Assembly: GCA_016708725.1 (NCBI GenBank)
Contig: JADJFE010000030.1
Span: 1-64,000, forward strand
Reading direction: 5' to 3'
Origin: Candidatus Aalborgicola bjergmarkensis
GTDB lineage: Bacteria; Pseudomonadota; Gammaproteobacteria; Burkholderiales; Burkholderiaceae_C
DNA length: 64,000 bases
Shown here: positions 1-9,809 of the stretch, one piece after another
Numbering within the stretch: the stretch's first letter is position 1
Layout of the letters: each line of letters starts with the position of its first letter
Position numbers and translations under genes: made by a program
Notes under the pieces: model-generated
What the model was told of the DNA's origin: nothing
Database searches by the model: none
What the model saw: the letters and a program-made list of their open reading frames with translations, nothing else

Positions 1-389
1 GACCGCTGATTCCGGCATCGTGACTGGCGATTCCTGCGAACGTGACCGATGGTCGGTGTTGCGGTTTCATTCTATGCCGACTTGCTTTTCGGCGGATTTC
101 TTTCTTGGTATTGGGTTGGTTTTCAACTTATCCCCGATTAGTCCCAAATCGCCCCAAAGTAGTGCGGGTCAGATCATGGGTGTTCGGGGGATTGTTTCGC
201 ATTCCTGTTCCCTTTCGAAAAAAATTATTGTGTATTGCTGTAGGTGCCTGTGGAGCTTGTGGGCGAAGGGGTACGCGGCAACTCGAAGAGTTGTCCACGG
301 CAGTGCCCCGGTGGCGCGGCATTCGCATCGTCCACAAATCTGGCTTTCAGGTTTGCCCCGATCTGGCTGGCGTTTTCTTGCAGTCGTTG

Positions 390-965
390 GGCCTTTCTTA
401 CGCAACGACCCCGTGAGTATGAAGCGGTGATGGTTTTGTATGAGGTCGATTTGGCGATGGCGTCGGCCATCACCATATCTCTTATCCACTGATGCCAATG
501 CTCTCGGGATTGGCAGCTGGCTGGTAATGATGCAGGCACGCCGGCTGGAGCGGTCATCAATGATCTCCATCAGATCAGTCCTGGTTTGGGCATCCATGGC
601 GGCTAGGCCCCAGTCATCCAGCACCAGTACGTTGGCGCTTTTGAGCGTATCAGCCAGCGCAAAACGCACCGTTGGCATGGCGAATGCGGCAATCCCTCGC
701 CCAGGCGTGGTAATACGCAGGTATAGCGCACTATGGCTGCGTCGGCAGGCGTATTGCTACAGAGCGCACGCCGTCCGCGACTTGCCCACACCTCAGGTTC
801 GGTCGATAAAAACACCGCGCCCAGATTTGACCCATTCCCCATGACCAGGCCTTTCATGACTTTACCGCGCTCAATCCCGCGTAAGCGGCCGTCCAGGTCT
901 CTGATAGTGGCCTGGGGTATTTGAGTTTGGCGTATTTGAGTAAGCGCGCTCAGCGCCGATCCCGT
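390..965 (-). pseudogene. istB: IstB-like ATPase remnant of IS21 element
   Basis: IstB is the AAA+ ATPase that helps the IstA transposase choose and bind a target. In three minus-strand frames one reads a Walker A remnant (GVGKS), then LVLDDWGLAAMDAQTRTDL (Walker B region) and the stretch IITSQLP, all in IstB order. At least two frameshifts (near 700-780 and near 490) separate the blocks. It lies directly downstream of the istA remnant, the normal istA-istB order. A pseudogene; identity to IS21-type IstB is clear from the block order, but the exact ends are uncertain. Confidence 0.75.
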
Positions 966-1911
966 CTTCCATGCACCGACGGTTTAACCAGCAAAGCCAG
1001 TCGCCTTCGGAAGCTCAGGGCACCGATGACCAGTTTTGGCTGAGTTGTTGTTCAAGCGCCTGGGCCATGCTTCGAGACGCAGGCTGCGTACTGGGTTCAA
1101 GGTATGTACCCATCATTTTGACTCTCTTCATTGGTAATAGTTCCGGCCGCGCATCACTGGCATGCACTGGACTGTTCCACTTTTTTCCGGCCACAGTTTG
1201 CACCGAAGTCGCGACGGCTGGAGCAAAAATGTCGCGGATATGCGTGGGCTTCATGGTGCCCAGCTCCAGCGAGGGGTGCATGCGGCTTCCAGTCGGGTTC
1301 ACCATAACGCTTGACAGCGTATTGCGCAGCCCCAGGCAGGCACGGCAGGCATGCCCGCAGGATGAGGTTGGTTTTGCATCTTTCCCATTGTGGCTGCACA
1401 GGCCACGCCATGATACGTGCACCCCAGGCCACAGTTCTCGGGTGTCCACTGCGCCTGATGCTGGTGGCGCTCGGGCAAGTGCTCGATTACCGTGGCGAAT
1501 CCTCCCTTGGCATTACGCATGGCTGGCAACGCTGGCCACGGTGCAGTACTTCCACCGTATGTTGTGTCACCCGCAACTCCAGCGCCAAACCCAATCAGAG
1601 CGGGGCACGCTGTACTGGTGGCTTCCTCGAATTCGATACGGCTGTCGATATGCACGCGCACTGTTTTGAACACCGACCACTGCCACGGCTACACGGGCGT
1701 GGGCATCAGGGCGGTTGCCGATCTGGGCAAAACATTGATCAGATGCGGGCGGCCAGGCAGCTTTGAAATTCGGGCGCTGCTTCATTGCAGCAAGGGCGCT
1801 ATTGTCGCCGTTGACCTCGGCTATCGCCGGTAAAGCGCAGCGTTTGCGCAACTGGCGCCAGTATCCAGCGCCTCTACCAGTTGCACACATTGAACTGGAC
1901 TTTGCCTTCGT
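966..1911 (-). pseudogene. istA: IstA transposase, carboxyl-terminal half (frameshifted)
   Basis: Reading across several minus-strand frames gives the typical IstA C-terminal blocks: KVQFNV near 1905, an RVHIDSRIEFEE-like segment near 1650, NAKGGFATVIEHLPERHQ with AQWTPEN near 1500-1440, then ACRACLGL and a KRYGE block near 1350. These match the beta-barrel and C-terminal part that follows the DDE core in IS21 transposases. It continues the amino half at 5084-5879: that fragment stops at HPQDKA and this one resumes at KVQ, the usual order in the family. At least four frameshifts. Confidence 0.75.
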
Positions 1912-3119
1912 AAATCAACAACCGCAAAGCCATTGCGTCAGTGTGGAGCGGTCATAGAGCTTGCTGTCACCCAGGCGTTTCACCCGTGGTTTGCGTAAAG
2001 CGCTTTGTGCCGAGCACACACGAAATGAACTGGGGCGGGGATCGCGATGTACCTTGATGTTGACGCACACTCACGATCAATGCCCCCTTATCGTTGACCG
2101 ACGTGGACCCACCTCGACGCATCACCCATACAGCAGCGGGTCGATCAGCGGTTTCGCACAGATGATCTGACCAGACCAGCGCACTATTGATGACATGCTG
2201 CTTGACTTGAATCAAGGCAAGAAAGGTGCAAGTGAATCGGCGCGCACGCGTAAGGAAATTATGCGGGCTATTGTTTACGAGCATGTCAATGAGACCGATT
2301 TTTTCTCCATGCTGTTTTTCGTTCCGTATGAAACACAAAAAGCTTGAATTTGAAAAAATCAATGACGCGGCGTATTCTTGCTTGCAAGTTAACTCCAACT
2401 TTGCCATGACCAAGCCACAAACCAAGACCGACTTGCTACACGAGTTTAGACGCTGAACCCGCATCACAGCGTGTGCGGGCGCAATGGTTCGAGAGTTCCG
2501 CGTTTTTTTCGACCTAACGACTTCAGGTACAGGGGTGGTACGAGATGACGTCATGGATGTCAAGAGGGTGTCACCAAAGCCGAGGCCGGGGTTACGAGTG
2601 TCACGTCCGACTTTCTATTTGGCTTTGAGCTGCTTTTGCACGCGATGGCATCAGCGGTCTTCTGCCACGCCAGCGTGGGTCAAAATCCGCACAAACTCAC
2701 CCCGAGGTAATGGCGTTCATCGGAGCAGCAGCACGTGAACGGCACTCCTTGCAGGCGCGCATGCTTTCAGCACTGATTCAAAAGCAACTAGGCGTAACCG
2801 TGCATCCACGCAGTACCGAGCGTGCTATTGCGCGGGGAAAACGCTAACGCAGTGCCACAGCATGGATCGACCTCGTTTACCCGCCGAATGCCGTGCAAAT
2901 CTACGAAGCCTTGCGCACCCAAGTTTTGCGGGGGCAGCCTGCCCAGAAGGAATGGGGCCATCGTATTTCATGGGATGTTGAACGGCCTGACTGTACTAGC
3001 GAGCGTGCCACCATCTTCCGCTCACCCGTGATCGATGGGCAGTCATCCCCGCAGGTGTACGACCAAAAACTCGTTCACCTGCTGGCCAACATGTTTTACT
3101 CACCCAGTCCAAGGTGGAA
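1912..3119 (+). other. Unassigned decayed sequence upstream of the recombinase
   Basis: No intact gene was found. Short plus-strand open stretches remain at 2226-2456, 2715-2848 (with SLQARMLSALIQKQLG) and 2870-3118 (with QIYEALRTQVLRGQPAQ). They look protein-like and lie in the direction of the recombinase, so they are probably remains of passenger or accessory genes of the same inserted element. I do not recognise the families. Stop codons and frame changes break every stretch. Confidence 0.35.
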
Positions 3120-5073
3120 TATGTCTACTGAAAATACTTAGAAGATTAGCCCCGACCATCTGCGCCGGGGATGCGTTCCTCTATGTGCGCGAACATCGTT
3201 GCGCCAAGTGTTCGAGAACACCGAAAGTACCAAGCGTCAGTATGCGTTGCGCGATCGTGCGGTAGCTTTGGGTTAGCCCATCGAGCGCGTACGTTATCGA
3301 CAGCGATTTAGGCATCTCCGGCGCCCAGGCCCATGATCGTGATGGCTTCCAGCACCTTGTCACAGAAGTGGCCCTGGGCCATGCCGGCATCATTTTGGGT
3401 CTGAGGTTTCCAGCTGCGTAACAATGCCGACTGGCACCGTCTTTGAGGTTGGCCGCAATGTCGCACACTCATTCTGGACGAAGACGGCGTGTATGACCGG
3501 CACATTTCAACGACCGGTTGCTGCTGGGCCTCAAGGGTACGATGAGTGAGGCCGAATTGCATGTTCTGAAGTCGGCTGCAAGGTGGCATTCTGAACAAGG
3601 CCAGGCGCGGGGAGCTTGAGGTGGTGCTGCCGATTGGGCTCGTCCGATGGCAATGCGCGTGATGCTCGATCCGGACCGACAAATTGAAACTGTTCGCATG
3701 CTATTCGATACTTTCCGTGAGACCGGTTCGGCTTGTGCTGTACTGCGCCGCATGCAAGCGCAGAAGGTGTTATTCCCCAGGCGCATTCACCGAGGCATTG
3801 GCAAGGGTGATTGCTTTGGGGTACGATTAACCACTCACGTGTTCTTCAGATACTGCACAATCCTCGGTATGCTGGGGCTTTCGTCTAGTGGGCGCACGCG
3901 AGGCGCTTTTAATGCGACTCTCAAGCATGTTCAACTTAGCGTCAAGCAAGAAAACTGGCAGGTTCTCATCCGCGATGCCCATGTTGGCTATATCTCTTGG
4001 GAAGAGTTTGAACGCAACCAAGTCACGCTAAAGCAAAACGCAGTAGGGTTCTCCAGCGGCTCTCGCGGAGTGCACCGCGTGAAGGCGATGCGTTGCTGCA
4101 GGGCAAAGTGCTGTGTGGCCACTGTGGGGCGCGCATGCGGAGTACATTACGAACTCGTTGGAGGAAATTGCAGCCATACTATCGCTGTAATGAACAAGTG
4201 GTGCGCCACGCTCATACCAGTGCATGTTTGTGGGTCAAAGGCTCAGCCATTGACATGGCGATTAGCGCCTTGGTACTTGAGACGGTCGCACCTGCAGCCA
4301 TAGAGATGGCAATGGCTGTACAGGCAGAAATCACGCAGCGTGTCGAGCAAGCTGCGGCACTGCGTTGTCTGGTTGCAGCGCGCCCGATATGAAGCCGAAT
4401 TGGCTCGACGTCGCTACCTCAAGGTTGATCCAGACAACCGTCTGGTCGCTGATGCGTTGGAGGCTGAATGGAACACCCGGCTACGACAGCTCGACACGTT
4501 TGAACCAGCGCAGTGGAGCGTAAGAAAATGCTGGCCCTGCTGATCGAAGATGTGACTCTCCTGGCTGGGCCAAAGATCACGGTCAATGTGCGCTGGCGTG
4601 GTGGTCGCAATCAGACTTTATTGGTCGATAAGCCTTTGCCGATTGCGCGTATCCGTAAAACGTCCGAACAAGTGGTGCAGTTGGTTGACGAGTTACTCGA
4701 AACTTCGACAGACAAACAGATAGCAACCAAGCTCAATGAACTCGGTCACTGCAATTGGTTGGGCCAGCCCTTCACCTTGAAAAAGGTGATTAGCCTTCGC
4801 CAGACATATGCCTTGAAAACTCGCTTCGAGCGCTTGCGTGAGCGCGGCATGCTTACTGGTGAGGAAATAGCCAAGCAACTTGGTATCTCACCCACGACAG
4901 TGCATCAACTCGGGCGCCAGGGTATGCTCAAGCGCCAAGTGTATGGAAATAATTGTCGCTGCCTGTATGAACCTGTGGGCGAAGCACAAATCGTCAAGGG
5001 TTGCGGTGGCCGTTTCGGCGGTCGGCCTGCGCAACTTATTCCCGCTCAACCGCCAGAACAAGGTGCATTATGA
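3120..5073 (+). pseudogene. Large serine recombinase (frameshifted)
   Basis: Joining plus-strand frames gives a large serine site-specific recombinase of about 640 residues. The resolvase-type catalytic domain includes KRQYALRDRAVALGWP, VIDSDLGISG and LGLEVS (about 3230-3410); the recombinase domain includes PIGLVW and DPDRQI (about 3630-3690); the zinc beta-ribbon has CGHCGARMR followed by YYRCNEQ (about 4113-4190); a long helical C-terminal part runs to 5073. The N-terminal serine region (usually YVRQS) is frameshifted here (LYVREH). At least five frameshifts or stops. Such enzymes integrate and excise mobile elements without IS-type ends. The ATG at 3120 is the likely original start. Confidence 0.8.
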
Positions 5074-5083
5074 AGTCAACGCC

Positions 5084-5879
5084 TTGTCCTGCGGGTGATG
5101 GGCACGCGCGGGTAGCACTGCACAGCCGTAGTGACGGGCAAAGTCTTGCACCGTATCCGTGAGCTTTGGCTCGTAGCGATCCGCTATGCTGACCAGTGCG
5201 CGTGGGTTATCGGGAATGATGAGTTGGGGAACGCCTCCATAAAATTCCAGGGCCTTCGCCGTCGCACCCAGCCAGTCGGGTGCAGTTTGTGCAGGTGTAG
5301 CGCAGGCAAAACAATAGCCTGATACGCCAATGGCAGCCACAAAGATGTTGGCCCGTCCCACCTCTTTGTCACCATCGAACAGTGCAATCGTCGGGCCAGC
5401 AAAGTCGATGAACAACTTCTCGCCAGCACGGTGCACCTGGCGCATGGAGCGCTTGAGCCGTTTGGCAAACTTGCGGTAGTTCTCGCAGAACTGGGAATAA
5501 CGCCAGGGTTTGACTGGATTGTCCGCACTGTACTGCTCGCCCACCTGGGCACAGTACTCCTCCCACAAGAGCATGAGTGTCACGCCTTTTTGACCAAGTT
5601 CTGGTGAATGCGGGCATAGTCGGGCTGGACATAGGTCTCATCGGCCCGCGCACACGCCAGCAGCCTTCGCTCCAGCTCGGCTTCATCCATTGCCTCTACG
5701 GCCTTCCAATCCAGCTTGGCCGCCATCGCCAGGCTGATGTATTTGGTGACAACACCTTTGGAAATGCCCAAAGCCGTCGCAATGTTCTGGTAGGGCTGTT
5801 TACCTTCGAAGTGCAGACGCAGTACGTCTTTGATTTTGCGCATATTGATCCTTGATGCGGGCATGGGGGCTCCTTTCAA
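5084..5879 (-). pseudogene. istA: IstA transposase, amino-terminal half
   Basis: Starts at the minus-strand ATG near 5864-5879. The N-terminal helix-turn-helix reads IATALGISKGVVTKYI; after one frameshift in a run of A's near 5583 the integrase core follows, with GEKLFIDFAGPT (first catalytic Asp) and LIIPDNPRALVS (second Asp). Homology stops at HPQDKA, just before the third catalytic acidic residue, where a serine-recombinase element has inserted. The rest of the gene lies at 966-1911. It belongs to the IS21 family; the single frameshift alone would already inactivate it. Confidence 0.85.
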
Positions 5880-5990
5880 AAAATCAGGAAGCTACCCCAT
5901 AACCACAGGTTTCGTTTGCGCGCAACACCGTTCCGACAACGTATACCGTCGTGCCGATTGCCGTGACCAACAGCATCGGTCACGTTCACC

Positions 5991-6071
5991 GGAATCAGCG
6001 GTCACGATCCCGGAATCAGCGGTCACGTTGAATCGGAATCAGCGGTCACGATCCCGGAATCGCCGGTCACG
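5991..6071. repeat. IS21 terminal repeats (four GGAATCAGCGGTCACG-type units)
   Basis: Four near-identical 16-bp units, GGAATCAGCGGTCACG or close variants, start at about 5991, 6012, 6035 and 6056. A reverse-complement copy opens the window at 1-15 and a weaker one lies near 19-34. Repeated sub-terminal sites of this sort bind IstA at IS21-family ends. They place the upstream end of this element just left of 6090. Confidence 0.7.
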
Positions 6072-6089
6072 TTGGACCGGAATACGCAT

Positions 6090-6451
6090 TCGAGATAAAT
6101 GTAGGGCCGACCGGCTTGCTCAGCGACATCCTTGGCATGATTGACGATGCGGGCCGTTTCGGCTTCGAAGAACTTGCCCGCATCTTTGAGTAAAACGCCA
6201 CGCTTGGACAGGTAGCGCCCAAAGGCACCTTGCGGAAACAGGGAGGTCAAATGCCCCTTGAAAATTAATCGATCAAATCCTTCGATGACACCTTGAATGA
6301 GATCGTGAAACTTTTCGAGGAAAATGTTCATGTCGCCTCCGTAGCCTCGTGGTGGTCTACCTCTTTTTTGAGGTTGGGAATATTGTCCCCGCAAACTCAA
6401 TCCGCAGGCAACAGAGGCGACACCATTTGGTTGCGGCCAACGGCCGCGCTA
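6090..6451 (-). pseudogene. Truncated copy of the 525-aa-protein mobile element
   Basis: Nearly identical, in inverted orientation, to 19533-19900. It holds the same noncoding left end (about 120 bp, with the palindrome GGCCGTTGGCC) and the first ~79 codons of the 525-residue protein, from the ATG at 6331 to RPYIYLE near 6090, where the IS21 element begins. Only one or two bases differ from the intact copy over this span, so the two copies separated recently or have been homogenised. The conserved left end stops at CTTAGCG, next to an unrelated gene fragment at 6452. Confidence 0.85.
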
Positions 6452-6642
6452 AGAGTTACACAGTTGAAGATTATAAAAAAGACTTTGTGCGCGAGCATTT
6501 TGACTTATTGTCACCAGATGAGGTATTAAATCGCTATTCGCCAGAGGAGCGGATAAAGAACTTATCGCCGGATGTGATTATAAATAGCCTTTCTCCTGAA
6601 TACCTGAAGGTATTGTTGGAAAAGCTGGGAAAAATGCATTAG
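6452..6642 (+). pseudogene. C-terminal tail with LSPEE-type repeats, truncated by insertion
   Basis: A 60-codon open segment that runs straight out of the mobile-element left end and stops at 6642. It contains repeated LSPDEVLNRYSPEER / LSPDVIINSLSPEYL units ending in LLEKLGKMH. Such leucine-serine-proline repeats form the tail of Rpn/DUF4351-like and related bacterial proteins. The N-terminal part is missing, evidently displaced by insertion of the 525-aa-protein element. Assignment beyond 'repeat tail' is an inference from pattern. Confidence 0.55.
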
Positions 6643-6680
6643 GTTAGTGAGGTGATGGGTCAGCCCCATTTTTCGCTTTT

Positions 6681-6735
6681 AAGCCCCGTTGGGCTGTAGA
6701 CCGCATGGATTGTGCGGGAGGCGCTATAAAAAATG
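6681..6735 (+). repeat. Dispersed intergenic repeat, copy 1 (GTGCGGGAG core)
   Basis: Reads GGGCTGTAGACC, a short spacer, then ATTGTGCGGGAGGCGCTATAAAA. It matches five other intergenic sites in the window (7192, 28003, 28868, 32372, 55750). I recall similar degenerate repeats between genes in Comamonadaceae; the function is unknown. Confidence 0.6.
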
Positions 6736-6774
6736 TACCGTGCTCTTGCGCTTGATGAATAACACTAAATAGAA

Positions 6775-7141
6775 CACTAAAGGACACCCACTTATTTCGT
6801 TTGAATTTTTTGTCATCGTGTTAAGATTTTCCTATGACTGATTACCTTTGACACCCATAAGTTTGTGCGTAAGCTCAAGGAAGCTGGCTTTGATGAAAGC
6901 AGGCGGAGGGGTTGACGGATGCGATGCGCTCAGCCATTGAAGAGTCGGAGCTTGTCACTCGAGAGATTTACGTGAAATGGAGCAAAGACTAGATACTAAG
7001 TTTGAAGCTTTGAAGGGCGATATGACTTTGGTGAAGTGGATGATGGGTGCGCTTGTTGCCATGGCGATTGCCAATTTCTCCAAGCAATTTTTTTAATCCG
7101 AAGCGGCGCTAACCCCAAACTAAAGGACACCCATTTATTGA
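6775..7141 (+). repeat. Pair of direct repeats ACTAAAGGACACCCA flanking the DUF1640-like remnant
   Basis: The 15-mer ACTAAAGGACACCCA followed by (C/T)TTATT occurs at about 6775-6795 and 7121-7141, on either side of the broken coiled-coil gene. Looser versions (TAAAGGGAGTACCCATTTTT near 28846 and CTAAAGCGCATCCATTTTT near 33236) follow the PD-(D/E)XK-like gene and the PIN toxin gene. A short dispersed element, or a mark of cassette-like spread of such small genes. Confidence 0.45.
6834..7096 (+). pseudogene. Small coiled-coil membrane-tail protein (DUF1640-like), frameshifted
   Basis: Joining frames gives ITFDTHKFVRKLKEAGF, LTDAMRSAIEESELVTRE, REMEQRLDTKFEALKGDM and a hydrophobic tail MMGALVAMAIANFSKQFF before the stop at 7096. 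That is the layout of DUF1640 / CCDC90-like proteins, with a coiled coil followed by one C-terminal membrane helix. The start (ATG 6834) and two internal points are frameshifted, so the gene is broken. An ACTAAAGGACACCCA repeat lies on either side (6775 and 7121). Confidence 0.6.
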
Positions 7142-7178
7142 AACCCCCTCTCCCACAAGGCAGCGGGGTTTTTCTTTT
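7139..7178 (+). terminator. Intrinsic terminator-like hairpin
   Basis: AAACCCC, then a C-rich stretch and CAGCGGGGTTTTTCTTTT: a stem of AAACCCC against GGGGTTT followed by a T-rich run, just downstream of the DUF1640-like remnant. Confidence 0.5.
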
Positions 7179-7191
7179 GTGCAGAAGTGGA

Positions 7192-7246
7192 TCAAACTGG
7201 CCTCTAGCCCTTATGGATTGTGCGGGAATGGCTGCAAAATAGATAG
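7192..7246 (+). repeat. Dispersed intergenic repeat, copy 2
   Basis: Contains CTGGCCTCTAGCCCTTATGG then ATTGTGCGGGAATGGCTGCAAAAT. This is the most complete copy of the window's intergenic repeat, with both the GGCCTCTAGCCC half and the GTGCGGGA half. Confidence 0.65.
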
Positions 7247-7297
7247 CGCATTATTGGGTGCGCACTCTTTGGCTTGGGGTCGCGGGTGCGGGGACTG

Positions 7298-7378
7298 ACC
7301 CCACTCCGTTTCAAGCGGGGTGGGGTTTCTACGTATACGGTGCCGTACTGCCAGCGCCTGCTTTTACAGGAATCCCCA
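7298..7378 (+). other. Conserved hairpin-plus-leader module, copy 1
   Basis: A GC-rich hairpin (ACCCCACTCCG pairing with GCGGGGTGGGGT, 7298-7326) followed by TCTACG, ACGGTGCCGTACTGC, and CTTTTACAGGAATCCC, ending at an ATG at 7379. A second copy with the same order, but no significant identity outside it, lies at 21408-21483 upstream of the TPR-methyltransferase gene. The tail could serve as a ribosome-binding leader. Both copies also read in one frame as a similar peptide (VYGAVL..., FTGIP). Confidence 0.5.
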
Positions 7379-7480
7379 ATGACTATCATCAAAATCGTGA
7401 ACCACGAATTCGACCTCGACAGACTAAGATGCATGTGTTTGCTCTGGGTTCACGCCTTAAGCTGGAGCCTCACGGGCTGA
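7379..7480 (+). pseudogene. Short gene start after the conserved leader (remnant)
   Basis: ATG directly follows the conserved leader. The first 17 codons (MTIIKIVNHEFDLDRLR) look protein-like, but the frame then crosses the 3' end of the minus-strand acetyltransferase gene and stops at 7480. It is probably the 5' end of a gene cut off by a deletion. The family is not recognisable. Confidence 0.25.
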
Positions 7481-7665
7481 TAAAGTGCAACTTGCCCCAG
7501 ATCAATCATCTGGTCAAGAGCGTCGAGTGCTCGCTCCGGGGCCGACCAGTCCAGCACGATGTTTCGCAGATCATAATGCCACCAAGGGCGCGCCAAAATC
7601 CGGTTTAGAAGAGTTTCCTCAAAACGCCAGCGGATAAATTTTGCCGGAACCCCCCCCACTATAGC
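7450..7665 (-). pseudogene. Xenobiotic-type acetyltransferase, fragment 4 of 4 (C-terminus)
   Basis: Encodes GGVPAKFIRWRFEETLLNRI and a tail ending at the stop codon at 7450. This is the C-terminal end of a CatB/Vat-type left-handed beta-helix (hexapeptide) O-acetyltransferase: the GVPAK motif followed by a WW-containing helix. The missing upstream part lies at 9172-9326, 19204-19526 and 21235-21258, all on the minus strand. Omitting one copy of each target duplication, the four pieces total 702 nt, 233 residues plus stop, with no frame change. The IS4-family element at 7666-9171 separates this piece from the next, with CCACTATAGC duplicated at both edges. Confidence 0.9.
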
Positions 7666-9171
7666 CTACCGTATGCACACATTTATGGCATGATTTTTGC
7701 TATATTTCCGACGATGAAATTTCGAAAGACTTTGCTATGCCAGAAATGCAACAGGAAAGAGATGGGCGCCGATTTTTCGCTGGAAACTTTGGCGATGCGC
7801 GCTTAAAAAGACTGGAGCGCTGCTGCATGAACAAATGGTGATTAAGCAGAAAGTTTGCTTGAGGCAACTTGGCGAGAACCGCGCAGGGGAGGTGCGCTTC
7901 GGTCGATTTTTGCAAACGATCAGGTGAGCGTAGAGAAGTTGGTTGAAGGGGTATGTGAAGGGATAAATTTGCGCAGTGCGGGGCGGCATGTACTGGCCAT
8001 TGAGGACACCAGTGAGGTGAACTACCAAAAGCACGCCAAGCGAGTGAGCGGACTTGGCACAGTGGGCAACAGGTGATCTTGGCTTCTTCATTCACCCACT
8101 CTTGGTAGTCGATGCAAATGTGGGTGACTGCCTTGGACTGGCGCACATGAAGCTATGGCAACGCACACAGGGCAAGGCAGCCAACTACAAAAGCTTACCG
8201 ATCGAAAAAGGAGAGCTGGCGCTGGATCGAGACATTTCAACTTGGCAAGAAGCGCCTGTCGAGCGCGCAGAAAATCACCCTGGTGGCCGATCGGGAGGCT
8301 GACATTTACGAGATGTGGGATCGCTTGCCCGATGAGCGCACGCATCTGCTGATTCGCGCATGTCGTGATCGGGCGTTGGTGATGGCAGATGGCCGAACGT
8401 TGTTTGACTGGATTGGCGCTCAAACAGTGCAAGGCAGCTACTGGATTGATTTGCCAGCCACGCACGAACGTAGCGCCCACAAAGCCCTAATACATGTGCG
8501 CTTTGGTGCTGTGGTATAAGAAGCCATCACATTGTTCAGACAGGAACGCATCGGCGCACGTGAGCCTCAATGTTATAGAGGCGGTCGAAGATGCATCTAC
8601 GGTAGTGGGCAAGGAAGAACGGATTTGCTGGCGCCTGCTGACGACACATGCGGTGACAAATCTTGAAGAAGCGCGCCAATGCATCGAGTGGTATTGCATG
8701 CGCTGGACGATTGAGCAGGCATTCCGCACGATCAAGAGCCAAGGTTTAAATCTGGAGTCCAGCCTGATTGAAGAAGCAAGCAGGCTGGAAAAGTTGGCCG
8801 TCATGGCCACGTCAGCTGCAGTGCAAGTCATGCAACTGACGCTGGCGCGCGAAGGCAAAACGCTGCGTCCGGCAACGGATGTATTTACGGCGGCCGAAAT
8901 CGAGGTTCTCCATCATATCCAGCCTACGCTGGAGGGAAAAACAGAGAAGCAAAAGAATCCCCATGCGCTAGACACGCTTGCCTGGGCCGCTTGGATGATT
9001 GCCCGCTTGGGCGGCTGGAAGGGATACGCCAGCGAACGGAAACCCGGTCCCATCACGATGCTCCGTGGCTTGCAGGCATTCTCTTCAATTCATCGGGGAT
9101 GGGATCTGGCTCACGGAATTTCGACCGCAAGCAACAGCACTTTTCATGCCAACGATGTGTGCATACGGTAG
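7666..9171 (+). mobile_element. IS4-family element with 10-bp target duplication
   Basis: A 1506-bp element bounded by inverted repeats CTACCGTATGCACACAT at 7666 and its complement ending at 9171. The target sequence CCACTATAGC is duplicated at 7656-7665 and 9172-9181. Removing the element and one duplicate restores the acetyltransferase reading frame (AIV joined to GGVPAKF). The transposase stop codon TAG lies within the right inverted repeat. TSD length and transposase type fit the IS4 family (Tn5/IS50-like branch). Confidence 0.9.
7738..9171 (+). pseudogene. IS4-family (Tn5-like) transposase, frameshifted
   Basis: Across frames the product begins around MPEMQQER, shows the FGDARLK motif near the N-terminus, VLAIEDTSEVNY (first catalytic Asp region, near 8000), the LVADREADIYEM block (second Asp, near 8290), and ICWRLLTTH, CMRWTIEQAFRTIKSQGL (YREK-type signature with the catalytic Glu, near 8700). 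The last 225 codons (8494-9171) are open, but at least four frameshifts or stops lie upstream, so the element cannot move by itself. The catalytic order D-D-E is that of IS4/Tn5 cut-and-paste transposases. Confidence 0.85.
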
Positions 9172-9326
9172 CCACTATAGCGAAGGGGGGAATGTCTTTC
9201 GTGACCACCGCCCCTGCCGCGATGATCGCCCCATCCCCTATTGATACTCCAGTTACCAAACAAGCCTTTGAGCCTATCCACACATCGCTTCCAATAGTCG
9301 TTAATTTCAGCGGTTGATACGGCTGG
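9172..9326 (-). pseudogene. Xenobiotic-type acetyltransferase, fragment 3 of 4 (hexapeptide core)
   Basis: Encodes PYQPLKLTTIGSDVWIG, then GVSIGDGAIIAAGAVVTKD and IPPFAIV: the coils of a left-handed beta-helix typical of hexapeptide acetyltransferases. The piece is bounded on its 5' side by the ParB-type IS21 element (target duplication GGCTGG at 9321-9326 and 19204-19209) and on its 3' side by the IS4 element. In the rejoined gene it follows directly after FKLGPVQ of fragment 2. Confidence 0.9.
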
Positions 9327-9809
9327 CTTTGGCGCTCACGGAAATTGACCCACCCCTGCTCATTGGAATTGACCCACAGACTTTGGCTGAGAGTACGTTG
9401 GCATGTGGTGATAGACGAACCCACAGCTCTTGGATGAATGCCTGAGGCTGACGTTCTTGCGTATGTCAACCGCCATTGCTTGAATTAATTCGTTGTCCAG
9501 ACTCAAGATATCGTTTGACAAAGGCAGGCTTGGTCAATGTGGGTACGGATAGTTGGTGGTCTGCCAAGACTATGAATTGGCACTGCGCCCGACAAGCGTG
9601 TAAAACGCAGATGTAATGAAGAACGGGCGCACCAACCGCTTTCGACCCGAACAAGTGATTTCGGCTAGCGCGCCCCACCCGTATCAGCCACGAGTGCGCA
9701 CCAATTATTGTCCCCAGTCGTGATCAATGTCCAGTGCTGAATGTGCTGTGAGCATGAACCACGGATCGACTTTCGAGGTGTCCATTTGAGGCTCCAACAG
9801 GAGCGCTGA
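9327..9809. other. Left noncoding end of the ParB-type IS21 element
   Basis: About 480 bp without a convincing gene. It starts with the terminal inverted repeat and two TGACCCACC-type sites (9347-9375), the likely IstA-binding sites. The rest has no ORF with protein-like composition. The promoter for the zinc-protein gene should lie at its right-hand end; ACAGGAGCG just before the ATG at 9810 is a good ribosome-binding site. Confidence 0.5.

Larger units (their letters stand above)
1912..5083 (+). mobile_element. Decayed large-serine-recombinase element inserted in istA
   Basis: This block separates the two halves of the minus-strand istA. It contains a plus-strand large serine recombinase pseudogene (3120-5073) that ends about 10 bp before the right junction, plus unrecognised remnants upstream. 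The bases AAGGC occur at both junctions and may be a short target duplication. I see no long terminal inverted repeats, which would suit a serine-recombinase-driven element. Boundaries come only from where istA homology breaks, so they are good to perhaps 10-20 bases. Confidence 0.6.
1..6089 (-). mobile_element. IS21-family element remnant (minus strand), cut by the window edge
   Basis: Decayed IS21-type element read on the minus strand: istA amino half (5084-5879), istA carboxyl half (966-1911) and istB (about 390-965). Short repeats containing GGAATCAGCGGTCACG lie at 5991-6071, and their reverse complement starts the window at 1-15, as expected for the multiple terminal repeats of IS21 elements. 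The left end joins a truncated copy of the 525-aa-protein element at about 6090. A 3.2-kb block at about 1912-5083 splits istA. Several frameshifts show the element is dead. The far boundary lies outside the window. Confidence 0.8.
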
